Below, one piece after another: positions 1 through 10,066 of a DNA stretch of 35,336 bases. The translations under genes were made by a program, and so were the position numbers. Every line of letters begins with the position of its first letter. The first letter of the stretch is position 1. The notes under the pieces are model-generated. The model was given only the letters and a program-made list of their open reading frames with translations. It had not been told where the DNA came from and searched no databases. Location of the stretch: assembly GCA_011056645.1 (NCBI GenBank), contig DSEL01000150.1, positions 1 to 35,336 of the forward strand. The letters run 5' to 3'. This stretch comes from Candidatus Atribacteria bacterium. GTDB lineage: Bacteria > Atribacterota > Phoenicimicrobiia > Phoenicimicrobiales > Phoenicimicrobiaceae.

Positions 1-2149
1 CTTCAATAGAAGACTCAATATTATATTTAGATAGAGATGATCCTTTGCCCACTTTAATAGAATAAGCAAAATCAGGTATATTTTGAAAAGTATCTTCGTC
101 TGACCAATCGTCACCTATCGCCAGAATAAAATCCCAGTCTTTTTGGGAAATCCAATAATCAGCACTTACACCTTTATTAATTCCCGTAGGTTTAATTTCA
201 ATAACCTTTTCTCCGTGAAGTACTTCAAGATTCAAGTTTGAGGTAAGATATAAAAGAGAGGATTTTAGCTCTAAGGCTCTTATTCGGCCAAAAGAGGGAT
301 CAGTTTTAATATAATGCCAGACCAGGGAATAATCTTTCTCTTCAATAAATGAACCGGGAGTTCTGTTAACATAAAGCTCAAGCAAGGGTTTGATTTGGTT
401 TTTCCATTTATTGCTTAGCGGCTTTACAGTTTTCCATTGCCCAATCTTTTCCCTTAACCAGGTGCCATGCCCGGCAACCAATCCGATATCAATATCCGCA
501 AACCATTTTTCTAAAATATCTTTTCCCCGACCGCTGACTATTACCACTTGATTTTTTTTATCCTGGATTAATTGTTGAATGATACTTAAGATTTTTTTAC
601 CGGGTTTGATCTTCTTAAATTTATAAGTAGTGGGGATTAAAGTTCCATCATAGTCTAAAAGAAATAAGCGATTTTTACTTTTTTGATAATCTTCTATAAT
701 CTTTAAACGGTTTTTGAGTGAAAAATCTTTTACAGAAAATTCTGCCTGCATACTTTTAACCTGTAAAAGACTTTCTTTGAAGTCATCCGCCCACTTTCTT
801 ACATGATAATTTTTCAATCGTTTTTGCATAACCCGGTTTCTTTTTTTCTGTATTTCTTGTGATAAATTTAGAGCATATTTTATAGACCAGGAAATCTGTT
901 CTCTATTATTAGGATTTACAATTAAAGCTTCACCCATTTCATTAGCAGCACCAGCCATTTCGCTTAAGATTAATACTCCCTTACCATTGTTTTTAGTGGC
1001 GATAAATTCTTTGGCTACTAAATTCATTCCATCCTTTAAAGGGGTTATTAGGGCAACATCAGCAAGATAGTAAAGAGCGGTCAGTTCATAAAAAGGAATA
1101 GATCTGAAAAGATACCTGATGGGAGACCAGCCAATCGTAGCGTATCTACCATTAATTTCTCCAACTAACTCATCTACCTGTTCTTTTAATCGCTGGTACT
1201 GTTTTACCCGAGCACGCGAAGGAACAACTATCATAATCAAAATTACTTTTTCCAGATATTCTGAATTCTTCTGCAGGAAATATTCATAGGCTTCCAAGCG
1301 TTTAACGATCCCTTTAGTATAATCCATCCGGTCAATAGAAAGAATGATTTTCTTCTCTCCAATCAGTTCTCCAATTTTTTTGATCTCTTTTTTGGTATCA
1401 GGATTATGAATAGAGGAAGAAAATCGCTCATAATCAATGCCCATAGGGAATGTATCTACTTTCAAAATACGGTTCTGATAGTTGAGATAACCCATATTAC
1501 TTTCATCGCCAAAAAGGCGTAATACCGAGTCTAAAAAATTTCGTACATAATCATAAGTGTGAAAACCAATAAGATCTGCACCTAAAATACCTTTGAGTAT
1601 CTTCTCGCGCCAGGGAAGTAGTCGATATATTTCCTGAGGGGGAAAAGGAATATGTAGGAAAAAACCAATAGTTAAATCAGGCCGTTTCTCTCTTAACATT
1701 TTAGGAAGTAGCATTAACTGATAATCATGCACCCAGATTATATCATCTGGCCGGACAATATTTAAAATGACTTCGCAGAAAATCCTGTTGACTCGATTGT
1801 ATTCATCCCAAAGAGAATTTTGGTAGACTGCATATTGAGTAAAAGAATGAAATAAAGGCCAGATAGTTTTATTACAAAATCCATTATAGTAGGCTTGTAT
1901 CTGTGATTGAGACAAAAAGACCGGGTAGTTATTTAATCTTTCCAGTTTAGTGATAATTTCTTTTATGCCTTTTTCGTTAATCCGGTCTTTTACTATACCC
2001 GGCCAGCCAATCCACAGGCAATCATAATTTTGATGAAAAGAAGACATGCCAGTAGCTAATCCTCCGGCGCTGGGAAGAAATTTAATCTTATCTTTGTTTT
2101 TACTGACAGTTACCGGAAGCCGGTTAGAAACAATTAATATTCGTGCCAT
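1..2149 (-). CDS. otsA-otsB: Fused trehalose-6-phosphate synthase / trehalose-6-phosphate phosphatase (3' end outside window)
   Basis: This makes trehalose-6-phosphate from a nucleotide-glucose donor and glucose-6-phosphate, then removes the phosphate to give trehalose. The reverse-strand reading starts at the ATG at 2149 ([13 protein letters not shown]) and stays open for 716 codons to the window edge. The N-terminal GT20 half shows [23 protein letters not shown], the [11 protein letters not shown] donor-binding segment and [10 protein letters not shown]. From about residue 495 a HAD phosphatase follows, with the nucleophile motif LLDYDGTL and later the [10 protein letters not shown] motif. 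Only the last few residues are missing (the visible end reads IESSIE). An AGAGGTG ribosome binding site lies 11 bases before the start. The fused order is common in bacteria and plants. It is one of two trehalose-making systems flanking the GlgE operon, so it probably supplies TreS with substrate. The donor nucleotide cannot be told from the sequence. Confidence 0.95.
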   Translation of the reverse strand, partial: MARILIVSNRLPVTVSKNKDKIKFLPSAGGLATGMSSFHQNYDCLWIGWPGIVKDRINEKGIKEIITKLERLNNYPVFLSQSQIQAYYNGFCNKTIWPLFHSFTQYAVYQNSLWDEYNRVNRIFCEVILNIVRPDDIIWVHDYQLMLLPKMLREKRPDLTIGFFLHIPFPPQEIYRLLPWREKILKGILGADLIGFHTYDYVRNFLDSVLRLFGDESNMGYLNYQNRILKVDTFPMGIDYERFSSSIHNPDTKKEIKKIGELIGEKKIILSIDRMDYTKGIVKRLEAYEYFLQKNSEYLEKVILIMIVVPSRARVKQYQRLKEQVDELVGEINGRYATIGWSPIRYLFRSIPFYELTALYYLADVALITPLKDGMNLVAKEFIATKNNGKGVLILSEMAGAANEMGEALIVNPNNREQISWSIKYALNLSQEIQKKRNRVMQKRLKNYHVRKWADDFKESLLQVKSMQAEFSVKDFSLKNRLKIIEDYQKSKNRLFLLDYDGTLIPTTYKFKKIKPGKKILSIIQQLIQDKKNQVVIVSGRGKDILEKWFADIDIGLVAGHGTWLREKIGQWKTVKPLSNKWKNQIKPLLELYVNRTPGSFIEEKDYSLVWHYIKTDPSFGRIRALELKSSLLYLTSNLNLEVLHGEKVIEIKPTGINKGVSADYWISQKDWDFILAIGDDWSDEDTFQNIPDFAYSIKVGKGSSLSKYNIESSIE

Positions 2150-2237
2150 CTTCAATTTCACCTCTTGATTATAAAAAGCTTTTTCGAAGTTTTTGTCGTG
2201 GGAATATTACTTTTTATTTATCGATCATCTTTTTATT

Positions 2238-2266
2238 ATTATACTATATAAATCCATTATAGTAAA
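2238..2266 (-). promoter_or_regulatory. Possible promoter for otsA-otsB
   Basis: On the minus strand, TTTACT and TATAAT are separated by exactly 17 bases, about 90 bases before the otsA-otsB start. The -10 box is perfect and the -35 box matches 4 of 6. The same stretch contains an imperfect inverted repeat (ACTATA...TATAGT), so AT-richness could produce the match by chance. The rest of the 238-base spacer 2150-2387 shows no gene. Confidence 0.4.
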
Positions 2267-2387
2267 AAAATGATCTTCTATTCCAAATCTATAATTCTGG
2301 AAAATATGATCAGTTTTTAGGAAGCATAAGAAGTAAAACTGTGCGAAATCAAGTAATACAGATTAAAATCAATTGTTTACCGATTTA

Positions 2388-4109
2388 TTATAAATAAGCG
2401 TTTAATCCGTATTGAAGAACCATTCGATGGGTGTTAAAGAAGGAAGCATTTATGGCAATACTATGACGCATGATATTAATCCATTTTCCTCTATTCTGGT
2501 AATAAATTGGGATAACTGTATTGTGTAATTTATCATATAAGGAAGCTGCATCTTCCTGATCACTGCTTTTGATATCAGGTGCTGATCCAATCGCCCATCC
2601 GGTAAATCCTTCAACGCAGCCTTCGATCCACCATCCATCTAAAATACTTAAACTAGGGATGCCATTGTGTGCTGCTTTCATTCCTGAAGTACCTGATGCT
2701 TCTAGCGGTTTTTTGGGAGTATTTAACCATAAATCTACCCCCGAAACTATTCTCTTAGCTAAATCTAAATTATAATTTTCCAGGTAAACAACCTCTATTT
2801 GTCCTTTAAGCTGTTGGGAAATATGAACAATCTTTTGGATTAATTCCTTCCCCGACCAATCTTTAGGATGGGCTTTACCAGAGAATATTAGTTGGATTTT
2901 ACCAGTCTTTCTGGAAATATCTACCAACCTATTGATATCATAAAAGATTAAATCTGCCCGTTTATAAGCTGTTGCTCTCCTGGCAAAACCAATGGTTAAC
3001 ACTTCCGAATTAAATTGCACCCCTGTTTCTTGAAAAATAATATCAATAAGACATTTTTTCGCTTCCTGATGAGTTTGCCATACTTCCTCATCCGGTATAT
3101 TTAAAGCGTATCGCAAACTAAAGGGATCATTTTCCCACCCCGGAATATAACGATCAAAGAGTTTTCGAAAATGAGGACTTACCCAGGTAGCAGAATGAAC
3201 CCCATTGGTAATTGAATTAATATGGTACCCGGGAAACATCTCCTGGGAAATTACTCCATGTCTTTTGGCCACTCCATTTATATAATGGCTTAGATTAAGA
3301 GCAAGAGCAGTCATATTCAAGCTTTCTTGTCCACCGAATTCCTTTAATAAGGGTTCAGGGATAGGTTTTCCTAAAACCTTTCTCACCAAGTCATAAGAAA
3401 ATTGATCCATGCCAGCAGGTACCGGTGTATGAGTGGTGAAAATACACAAGCTTTTAACTTTCTCGACAAGACTATTATTCCACTTTTCCTCCTGATGATG
3501 ATAATAATCGAGCAGTTCCAAAGTCAACAAACTAGCATGTCCTTCATTCATATGATATTTAGAGATAGTATTAAATCCCAGCTCCCTAAGCATTCTCACT
3601 CCGCCAATTCCCAATACAATTTCCTGGGCGAGCCGGTATCTTTTGTCACCACCATACAAGTAATCAGAAAGACTACGATCATAAACACTATTTTCCGGTA
3701 AATCAGTATCCAAAAATAAGACGGGGGTGCAATAATTATCCAAACCTTTTATACAAAAAAGCCATGCCTGAATCCAAACTTTTCTATTCTCAATTTCGAT
3801 TAAAATTTTATTGGGTAATAATTGCATATAATCTTGAGGATTCCATTCTTCGGGTAATTCCACCTGAATCCCTTCTTTTTTATCAACTTCTTGATGTAGA
3901 TACCCCTTCTTATAAAGCAAGGTAACACCAACCAGGGGAACTTTTAAGTCCGCAGAAGAGCGGAGCATATCGCCGGCTAAAATCCCCAATCCTCCGCTGT
4001 AAGAAGGTATTTTGCCATCTACACATATTTCCATAGAAAAATAGGCAATTTTTTTATCTTTTTTAAACCTTTTAGGAATTTGAAAAAGGACTCCTCCCTT
4101 AGCTTCCAT
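2388..4109 (-). CDS. glgP: Alpha-glucan (glycogen/maltodextrin) phosphorylase, short GT35 form
   Basis: This releases glucose-1-phosphate from alpha-1,4-glucan ends using PLP. The pocket motif GTSGMKAAHNG carries the PLP lysine (K478), followed by LDGWWIEG. Other family motifs are KIAYFSMEI near residue 20, SYSGGLGILAGD near 36, YHMNEGHASL near 185, TTHTPVPAGMD near 225 and GFARRATAYKRADL near 374. At 573 residues it lacks the N-terminal DUF3417 domain of the roughly 850-residue bacterial and archaeal homologues. I start at the ATG at 4109 because AAAGGAG sits 5 bases before it; the reading frame also allows a TTG 15 bases upstream, but that codon overlaps the ribosome binding site. It lies upstream of otsA-otsB on the same strand and divergent from the glucan-building operon, so it probably mobilises the polymer that operon makes. 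Confidence 0.93.
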   Translation of the reverse strand: MEAKGGVLFQIPKRFKKDKKIAYFSMEICVDGKIPSYSGGLGILAGDMLRSSADLKVPLVGVTLLYKKGYLHQEVDKKEGIQVELPEEWNPQDYMQLLPNKILIEIENRKVWIQAWLFCIKGLDNYCTPVLFLDTDLPENSVYDRSLSDYLYGGDKRYRLAQEIVLGIGGVRMLRELGFNTISKYHMNEGHASLLTLELLDYYHHQEEKWNNSLVEKVKSLCIFTTHTPVPAGMDQFSYDLVRKVLGKPIPEPLLKEFGGQESLNMTALALNLSHYINGVAKRHGVISQEMFPGYHINSITNGVHSATWVSPHFRKLFDRYIPGWENDPFSLRYALNIPDEEVWQTHQEAKKCLIDIIFQETGVQFNSEVLTIGFARRATAYKRADLIFYDINRLVDISRKTGKIQLIFSGKAHPKDWSGKELIQKIVHISQQLKGQIEVVYLENYNLDLAKRIVSGVDLWLNTPKKPLEASGTSGMKAAHNGIPSLSILDGWWIEGCVEGFTGWAIGSAPDIKSSDQEDAASLYDKLHNTVIPIYYQNRGKWINIMRHSIAINASFFNTHRMVLQYGLNAYL

Positions 4110-4154
4110 AAGTGCTCCTTTCAAAGCTCGACAATGATTGATAATCTTATTTAC

Positions 4155-4172
4155 CTACAATAAAAATTGTAG
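4155..4172. promoter_or_regulatory. Perfect 7-bp inverted repeat, operator-like
   Basis: CTACAAT-AAAA-ATTGTAG is a perfect palindrome with a 4-base spacer, 46 bases upstream of the glgP start in the divergent spacer 4110-4425. Position and size suit a dimeric repressor site, but no regulator gene is in the window and the region is very AT-rich. The rest of this 316-base spacer holds the promoter at 4299 and no gene. Confidence 0.3.
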
Positions 4173-4298
4173 ATTCAACTTAACTATTTATATATAGAAC
4201 TGAAATATCTTGCCTCATTTTTTTCCGTCAATACATTTTAAAATTTAATAACTGTACCATCCTTCAGCGGTAAAAAATAAAAAAGACAATTCATTTTC

Positions 4299-4327
4299 TT
4301 GATATATGTAGTGCAAAATGATATCAT
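4299..4327 (+). promoter_or_regulatory. Predicted sigma-70-type promoter of the glucan operon
   Basis: TTGATA and TATCAT are separated by exactly 17 bases; each box matches 5 of 6 consensus positions. A start site just after 4330 would give a leader of about 90 bases before the DUF5752 gene. It is the best promoter match on the plus strand in the divergent spacer. Confidence 0.5.
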
Positions 4328-4425
4328 AAAAATAAGAGATTTGCAAATTCAATTACCCCACTAAAGTTTACACTAACGATAAAATTGTAATTGAATAGAT
4401 TAAAAAAATAGGAGGTTAGAAAAAA

Positions 4426-4710
4426 ATGGCAAAAAAATACCAGAATATCGATATTAATCAAGAAGCTCCTTCAGTACAAAACTATTTTTATTTAAACAAC
4501 GGAAAAAAGTTAAAAAATATTGCTGAATTAATGGAAAATTTACAATATATGGACCAGGGTTTATTTTCTTTTCATGTAAATGAGCAACATAATGATTTCG
4601 CCATCTGGATTCGCGATGTATTCGGGGAAAAGGAGCTAGCTCGCCGAATAAGTAAAGCCCGTTATCCTGCTAACATGTTAAAATCAATAGAAAAATATAT
4701 CCAAAGATAA
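4426..4710 (+). CDS. DUF5752 family small protein, first gene of the glucan operon
   Basis: This is a 94-residue soluble protein with no membrane segment or signal peptide. Features seen: a central FYLNNGKKLKNIAELMENL segment, a FSFHVNEQHNDFAIWIRDVFG core and a basic, helical C-terminus (ELARRISKARYP to the end). The NDFA-WI-DV core and preceding helix look like DUF5752, an uncharacterised family. This assignment is from memory, not a search. AGGAGG lies 10 bases before the ATG. Being first in the operon, 52 bases before glgE and behind the predicted promoter, it may regulate or scaffold glucan synthesis, but the sequence shows no catalytic motif and the role is unknown. Confidence 0.75.
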   Translation: MAKKYQNIDINQEAPSVQNYFYLNNGKKLKNIAELMENLQYMDQGLFSFHVNEQHNDFAIWIRDVFGEKELARRISKARYPANMLKSIEKYIQR

Positions 4711-4762
4711 GATAGAAAGGATTTTTCTTATTTATTACCTTAATAAAAATAAAAAAAACAGA

Positions 4763-6727
4763 GTGGTCATTGAAAATGTCCAACCTGAAATTGATGGTGG
4801 TTCATTTCCCATCAAAAGAATTATCGGAGAAAAAATAAAGGTCACGGCAGATATCTTTGCTGATGGTCATGATCAGATCAGAGCCTCTCTTCTATTTCGA
4901 AAAAAAGGAAAAGAAAAATGGCAGTTTTCTCCCATGAACTTTGAAGGAAATGACCGGTGGTCCGGAGATTTTACAGTCCAAGGAATAGGTATCTACGATT
5001 ACAGTATAGAAGGATGGGTCGATCCTTTAATAACCTGGCTGAATAATATCCCAAAAAGATTTCAAGCGCAGGAAAAAATAAAAGTTGACATCTTAAGTAA
5101 TATTCCTCTTTTGGAAAGATTAGCTCAACAAATAACCTTAAAAGAAAGAAAATATATAAACCAGATTATTACCAGATTAAAAGAAGAAGACAAACCCGAA
5201 AAATTAGTAGCCATTCTCCAGGATAAGACACTGTCGATTATTATTCAAGAAAATCCTTTAAAATATCATAAAATTCGCTATTGTAAAAAATTAAAGGTAA
5301 TCATTGATCGAAAGAAAGCTTTATTTAGCACCTGGTATGAGCTGTTCCCCCGTTCCTGTTCCCAAGAAAAAAACCAGCATGGCACTTTTTTAGATTGCGA
5401 AAAAATCCTGCCTGATATTGCCAAGCTGGGTTTTGATATTCTTTATTTTCCCCCTATTCACCCCATTGGAAAAACCCACCGTAAAGGGAAAAATAATAGT
5501 ATAATTGCTCAAAAAGGAGATCCGGGAAGTCCCTGGGCGATAGGAGATGAATCCGGTGGACATATGGCTATTCATCCCCAACTGGGAAATCTCAACGACT
5601 TCCATCGGTTGATAAAAAAAGCAAAAGAATATGGTATTGAAATAGCCCTGGATTTAGCTTTTCAGTGTTCCCGGGATCATCCTTATATTAAAATCCATCC
5701 GGAATGGTTCAGATGGCGAGCGGATGGGACCATTCAGTATGCTGAAAATCCTCCCAAAAAATATGAGGACATCGTACCCTTTGATTTTGAAACAGATCAC
5801 TGGCAAGAATTATGGCAAGAACTCAAGAAAATTACTTTTTACTGGATAGAACAAGGAATTAAAATCTTTCGAGTCGACAACCCTCATACTAAACCTTTTC
5901 TATTTTGGGAGTGGCTGATTGGTCAAGTTAAAGAAAAATACCCGGAGGTTATCTTTCTCGCAGAAGCTTTTACTCGACCAAAAGTAATGTATCGTCTGGC
6001 TAAAGTCGGTTTTACCCAATCTTATACTTATTTCAGCTGGAGAAATACCAAAAATGAATTAACGGAATATCTGAATGAGCTCACCAATAGCAAGATTAAA
6101 GAATACTTTCGCCCAAATTTTTGGCCAAATACGCCGGATATCCTTTCTGAATATCTGCAATCGGGAAATAGACCGGCTTTTCTTATTCGATTTATTTTAG
6201 CTGCTACCCTTTCTTCCAATTACGGGATTTATGGACCTGTCTATGAACGATTCATTAATCAGGCTATTGCCGGAAAAGAAGAATATCTTTATTCAGAAAA
6301 ATATGAAATAAAGCAGTGGAAAAATGAAGACATCAAAGAAAATACTCGTGATTTTATTTCCCGAATCAATCAAATTAGACGGGAGAATTCCGCCTTTCAG
6401 ATGACTAATAATCTCAAATTCTATCATGTAGATAATGATAATTTGATTTGTTTTGCTAAATTTAACAATGATCTGTCCAATATTATTTTAGTGGTGATTA
6501 ATTTAGATCCTCACTATACCCAGTCAGGATGGGTTCAGGTTCCGCTATCTGATATGGGTATTGAAACTGACCAGCCCTTCCTTGCCCATGACCTATTAGG
6601 AGGCGATCAATATATCTGGAAGGGCGAATACAATTATGTGGAATTAAATCCAAATACCCTTCCTGCCCATATCTTTAAAATGAAAAAAAGATTGAAGAAA
6701 GAAAGTGATTTTGATTATTTCGCATAA
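4763..6727 (+). CDS. glgE: Alpha-1,4-glucan:maltose-1-phosphate maltosyltransferase GlgE
   Basis: This extends alpha-1,4-glucan by maltosyl units from maltose-1-phosphate, releasing phosphate (GH13 subfamily 3). The N-terminal domain (about 1-110) begins with the typical VQPEIDGG...GEKIKVTADIFADGHD pattern. A helical insert follows (about 115-180), then the barrel from WYELFPRS (191). IKIFRVDNPHTKP holds the nucleophile D372 and FLAEAFTRP the acid/base E401. The length of 654 residues is normal. The GTG at 4763 is the first conventional start, but no good ribosome binding site precedes it. The frame stays open upstream, and the upstream residues NRV also resemble GlgE N-termini, so the true start may be slightly earlier, for example the ATT at 4730, 9 bases after GAAAGG. 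It is 12 bases before treS-mak, whose kinase domain makes its substrate. Confidence 0.95.
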   Translation: MVIENVQPEIDGGSFPIKRIIGEKIKVTADIFADGHDQIRASLLFRKKGKEKWQFSPMNFEGNDRWSGDFTVQGIGIYDYSIEGWVDPLITWLNNIPKRFQAQEKIKVDILSNIPLLERLAQQITLKERKYINQIITRLKEEDKPEKLVAILQDKTLSIIIQENPLKYHKIRYCKKLKVIIDRKKALFSTWYELFPRSCSQEKNQHGTFLDCEKILPDIAKLGFDILYFPPIHPIGKTHRKGKNNSIIAQKGDPGSPWAIGDESGGHMAIHPQLGNLNDFHRLIKKAKEYGIEIALDLAFQCSRDHPYIKIHPEWFRWRADGTIQYAENPPKKYEDIVPFDFETDHWQELWQELKKITFYWIEQGIKIFRVDNPHTKPFLFWEWLIGQVKEKYPEVIFLAEAFTRPKVMYRLAKVGFTQSYTYFSWRNTKNELTEYLNELTNSKIKEYFRPNFWPNTPDILSEYLQSGNRPAFLIRFILAATLSSNYGIYGPVYERFINQAIAGKEEYLYSEKYEIKQWKNEDIKENTRDFISRINQIRRENSAFQMTNNLKFYHVDNDNLICFAKFNNDLSNIILVVINLDPHYTQSGWVQVPLSDMGIETDQPFLAHDLLGGDQYIWKGEYNYVELNPNTLPAHIFKMKKRLKKESDFDYFA

Positions 6728-6739
6728 GGAGGATGCCCC

Positions 6740-9700
6740 ATGACTACCCAAGATACTTATTCGGAAACCCCTTTATGGTACAAAGATGCCATTATCTATG
6801 AACTTCACGTCAAAACTTTTTTCGATAAAAACGAAGACGGAATCGGTGATTTTCAGGGATTAACTGAAAAATTAGATTACTTATACAATTTAGGGGTTAA
6901 CACCCTCTGGCTGCTTCCTTTTTTCCCATCTCCTTTAAAGGATGATGGATATGATATTGCTGACTATTTCAATGTCCATCCCAATTACGGTAATTTACAA
7001 CATTTCAGATATTTTTTAAAGAAAGCTCATCAAAGGGAAATGAAAGTGGTCATAGAATTGGTCTTAAATCATACATCGGACCAGCATATCTGGTTTCAAA
7101 GAGCAAAAAAAGGAGGTCCAAATTCAAAATGGGGTAAGTTTTATGTCTGGAGTGAGACTCCAGATAAATACCAGGAAGCCCGAATTATTTTTAAAGATTT
7201 CGAGTCATCTAACTGGACCAGGGAACCTATATCCGGCTATTATTACTGGCATCGTTTCTATTCTCATCAACCTGATTTAAATTATGATAATCCGGAAGTC
7301 CAGCAAGCCATGTTGAAAGTAGTAGATTTTTGGATGAAAATGGGAGTTGACGGAATTCGTCTGGATGCAGTCCCCTATTTATTTGAAAGAGAAGGTACTA
7401 ATTGTGAAAATCTGCCGGAGTCATTGGAATTTTTAAAAAAATTGCGTTCCCATATGGATAAGCATTACCAAAACAGGATGATCCTGGCCGAAGCGAATCA
7501 ATGGCCAGAAGATGCCATACAATATTTTGGTCAAGGAGATGCCTGTCATATGGCTTTTCACTTCCCGCTAATGCCCCGCATGTTTATGGCTTTAAAAATG
7601 GAGGATCGATTTCCCATCATAGATATTTTAGATCAAACCCCAACAATTCCGGATAACTGCCAATGGTCTATTTTTTTAAGAAACCACGACGAGTTAACCC
7701 TGGAAATGGTCACTGATGAGGAAAGAGACTATATGTATCGAGTTTACGCTCGAGATACTACCGCTAGAATTAATTTGGGTATTCGCCGACGGTTAGCTCC
7801 CTTGTTGGATAACCATAGAAGAAAAATGGAAATCATGAATATACTTCTTTTTTCCCTGCCGGGAACCCCGACTATCTATTATGGAGACGAAATTGCCATG
7901 GGAGACAACCATTTCCTGGGAGACCGGGATGGAGTAAGGACTCCCATGCACTGGAGTCCAGATCGCAATGCCGGTTTTTCTAGAACAAATACCCAAAAAC
8001 TTTATCTCCCGGTTATTATTGATCCGGAATACCATTACGAAACTGTAAACGTGGAAAACCAGGAGAAAAATCAGACATCATTTCTTTGGTGGATGAAAAG
8101 AGTGATCGATATGCGGAAAAAATATAAGGCCTTTGGGAGAGGCAGTATTGAGTTTCTTCATCCGGAGAATTATAAAATTCTGGCTTTTATTCGTCGATAT
8201 GAAGAGGAAACTATTCTTGTAGTGATCAATCTATCCCGGTTTTCCCAGGTAGCAGAATTAGATTTAAGCCAATATACCGGTTATCGCCCGATAGAGCTTT
8301 TCAGCAGAAATCAGTTCCCAATCATTAAAGAAACCCCTTATATCTTAACCATGGGATTTCATGATTATTTCTGGTTTTCCCTCCAGAAAGAAGATGATCT
8401 GAAAATTACCCAGAAAAGGGAGAAAATCCCGATATTAAGTACCCAAACCAGTTGGCTCAACTTTTTTAAAGGTAAAACAACCCAATTGTTAGAAAATTCA
8501 ATTATCCCCTTTTTCTTAAAAGAACAACGTTGGTTTGGCAAGAAATCACAAAGAATAAGAAAAGTTAATATAACAGAAAAAATATTAGTAAAGAATGTGG
8601 ATAGTACTTCTTTGCTACTTTTTCTAAAAGTAAGCTATACTGAAGGATTGGAAGAAGAGTACCTCCTTCCTCTTTCCTATCTGGAAAAGGAAAAAGCAGA
8701 ATACTTACTACATGAAATCCCACAATGTATTTTATTCAAAGTTCATACGAGTAACCAGGATGGCATTGTCTATGATGCAGTCCATGATACCGGATTTCAT
8801 CAAACCTTGATCCAACTTATCACCAGAAGACGAACTATTAAAGGTGAACAAGGTACAATTCGAGCCTATCCCGGAAAATATTTCCGAAAATTAAGTAAAA
8901 AGGCAACGACCTTTGAAAATTCAAGATTATTGGATACTGAACAGAGTAATTCCTCAATTATTTATGAAAAGGATGTAGTCCTTAAACTATTCCGCAAACT
9001 GGACGAAGGTGTTAATCCGGATTTAGAACTGGGAAAATATTTGACCGAAGAAGCCAATTATGCCAATATACCTCCCTTCTCCGGGGCAATCGAATTTCAA
9101 AAAAATAACCACGCAGTAATTACCCTGGGAATTTTATATCCATTTATCCAAAGTGTAGGAAATGCCTGGAATTATACACAGGATGCCTTAGGACGTTACT
9201 ACGAAAGGGTTCTTTCTAAAATAGGCGAACTGGATAAAACTCCTTCTCTTCCGAATTCCCTTACTGATACACTGGAAGAAGATATTCCGGAAATCTTTCA
9301 GGAGCTAATCGGCATTCCCTATATTGAAATGATCAGCCTTCTGGGTAAAAGAACGGCAGAACTTCACCAGGCTCTGGCTCAACCCAGTGAAAATCAAGAT
9401 TTTAGACCAGAAACCTTTTCTATGCTTTATCAACGCGCTCTTTACCAATCCATCCAGACCTTGATTAAACGAACATTCCAGGGTTTAAAAAAAAGTGCCA
9501 GACAATTTCCCGAAGATCTCCAAAATGACCTGGATCGCATATTAACCAGCGAATCCCGAATATTAAAATATTGCAAGATCCTTCTTTCTAAGAAAATAAA
9601 AGGAATGAAAATCAGAATTCACGGAGATTATCATCTTGGACAAGTCCTATATACCGGAAATGATTTCTACATTATCGATTTTGAAGGCGAACCAGCCCGA

Positions 9701-10066
9701 CCACTGGGAGAAAGAAGATTAAAACGTTGTCCTTTGAAAGATGTTACCGGAATGCTCCGTTCTTTTCATTACGCTGCTTTTGCTCCCTTAATACAAAAAC
9801 ATATTCCAGGGAATTATAAAGTACTGGAACCATGGGCAAACCTATGGGCTCACTACACTGCTAAAATATTTTTAAAAGCTTATCTAAAACATTCGCAAGG
9901 AAATTCATTCTTACCCGAAACAAAAGAACAACTATCTCAACTGTTAAAAATCTACCTTCTGGAAAAAGCGGTTTATGAAATAGGTTATGAGATGAATAAC
10001 CGACCTGACTGGCTGCCGATCCCATTTAAAGGTATTTTATATGAATTAGGAGAGATAAATGAATAA
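6740..10066 (+). CDS. treS-mak: Trehalose synthase (maltose alpha-D-glucosyltransferase) fused to maltokinase
   Basis: The N-terminal half interconverts trehalose and maltose; the C-terminal half phosphorylates maltose with ATP to maltose-1-phosphate, feeding GlgE. The TreS part (about 1-555) shows [17 protein letters not shown], nucleophile D209 in [12 protein letters not shown], acid E251 in [11 protein letters not shown] and D317 in FLRNHDEL. From about residue 575 a maltokinase N-cap ([13 protein letters not shown]) begins, followed by a [15 protein letters not shown] segment and the kinase signature HGDYHLGQ near residue 960 with IIDFEGEP near 980. The 1108-residue fusion is a known arrangement, often called TreS-Pep2. 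AAGGAGG lies 7 bases before the ATG. The 3' end overlaps glgB by 8 bases, suggesting translational coupling. All key residues look intact. Confidence 0.96.
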   Translation: MTTQDTYSETPLWYKDAIIYELHVKTFFDKNEDGIGDFQGLTEKLDYLYNLGVNTLWLLPFFPSPLKDDGYDIADYFNVHPNYGNLQHFRYFLKKAHQREMKVVIELVLNHTSDQHIWFQRAKKGGPNSKWGKFYVWSETPDKYQEARIIFKDFESSNWTREPISGYYYWHRFYSHQPDLNYDNPEVQQAMLKVVDFWMKMGVDGIRLDAVPYLFEREGTNCENLPESLEFLKKLRSHMDKHYQNRMILAEANQWPEDAIQYFGQGDACHMAFHFPLMPRMFMALKMEDRFPIIDILDQTPTIPDNCQWSIFLRNHDELTLEMVTDEERDYMYRVYARDTTARINLGIRRRLAPLLDNHRRKMEIMNILLFSLPGTPTIYYGDEIAMGDNHFLGDRDGVRTPMHWSPDRNAGFSRTNTQKLYLPVIIDPEYHYETVNVENQEKNQTSFLWWMKRVIDMRKKYKAFGRGSIEFLHPENYKILAFIRRYEEETILVVINLSRFSQVAELDLSQYTGYRPIELFSRNQFPIIKETPYILTMGFHDYFWFSLQKEDDLKITQKREKIPILSTQTSWLNFFKGKTTQLLENSIIPFFLKEQRWFGKKSQRIRKVNITEKILVKNVDSTSLLLFLKVSYTEGLEEEYLLPLSYLEKEKAEYLLHEIPQCILFKVHTSNQDGIVYDAVHDTGFHQTLIQLITRRRTIKGEQGTIRAYPGKYFRKLSKKATTFENSRLLDTEQSNSSIIYEKDVVLKLFRKLDEGVNPDLELGKYLTEEANYANIPPFSGAIEFQKNNHAVITLGILYPFIQSVGNAWNYTQDALGRYYERVLSKIGELDKTPSLPNSLTDTLEEDIPEIFQELIGIPYIEMISLLGKRTAELHQALAQPSENQDFRPETFSMLYQRALYQSIQTLIKRTFQGLKKSARQFPEDLQNDLDRILTSESRILKYCKILLSKKIKGMKIRIHGDYHLGQVLYTGNDFYIIDFEGEPARPLGERRLKRCPLKDVTGMLRSFHYAAFAPLIQKHIPGNYKVLEPWANLWAHYTAKIFLKAYLKHSQGNSFLPETKEQLSQLLKIYLLEKAVYEIGYEMNNRPDWLPIPFKGILYELGEINE

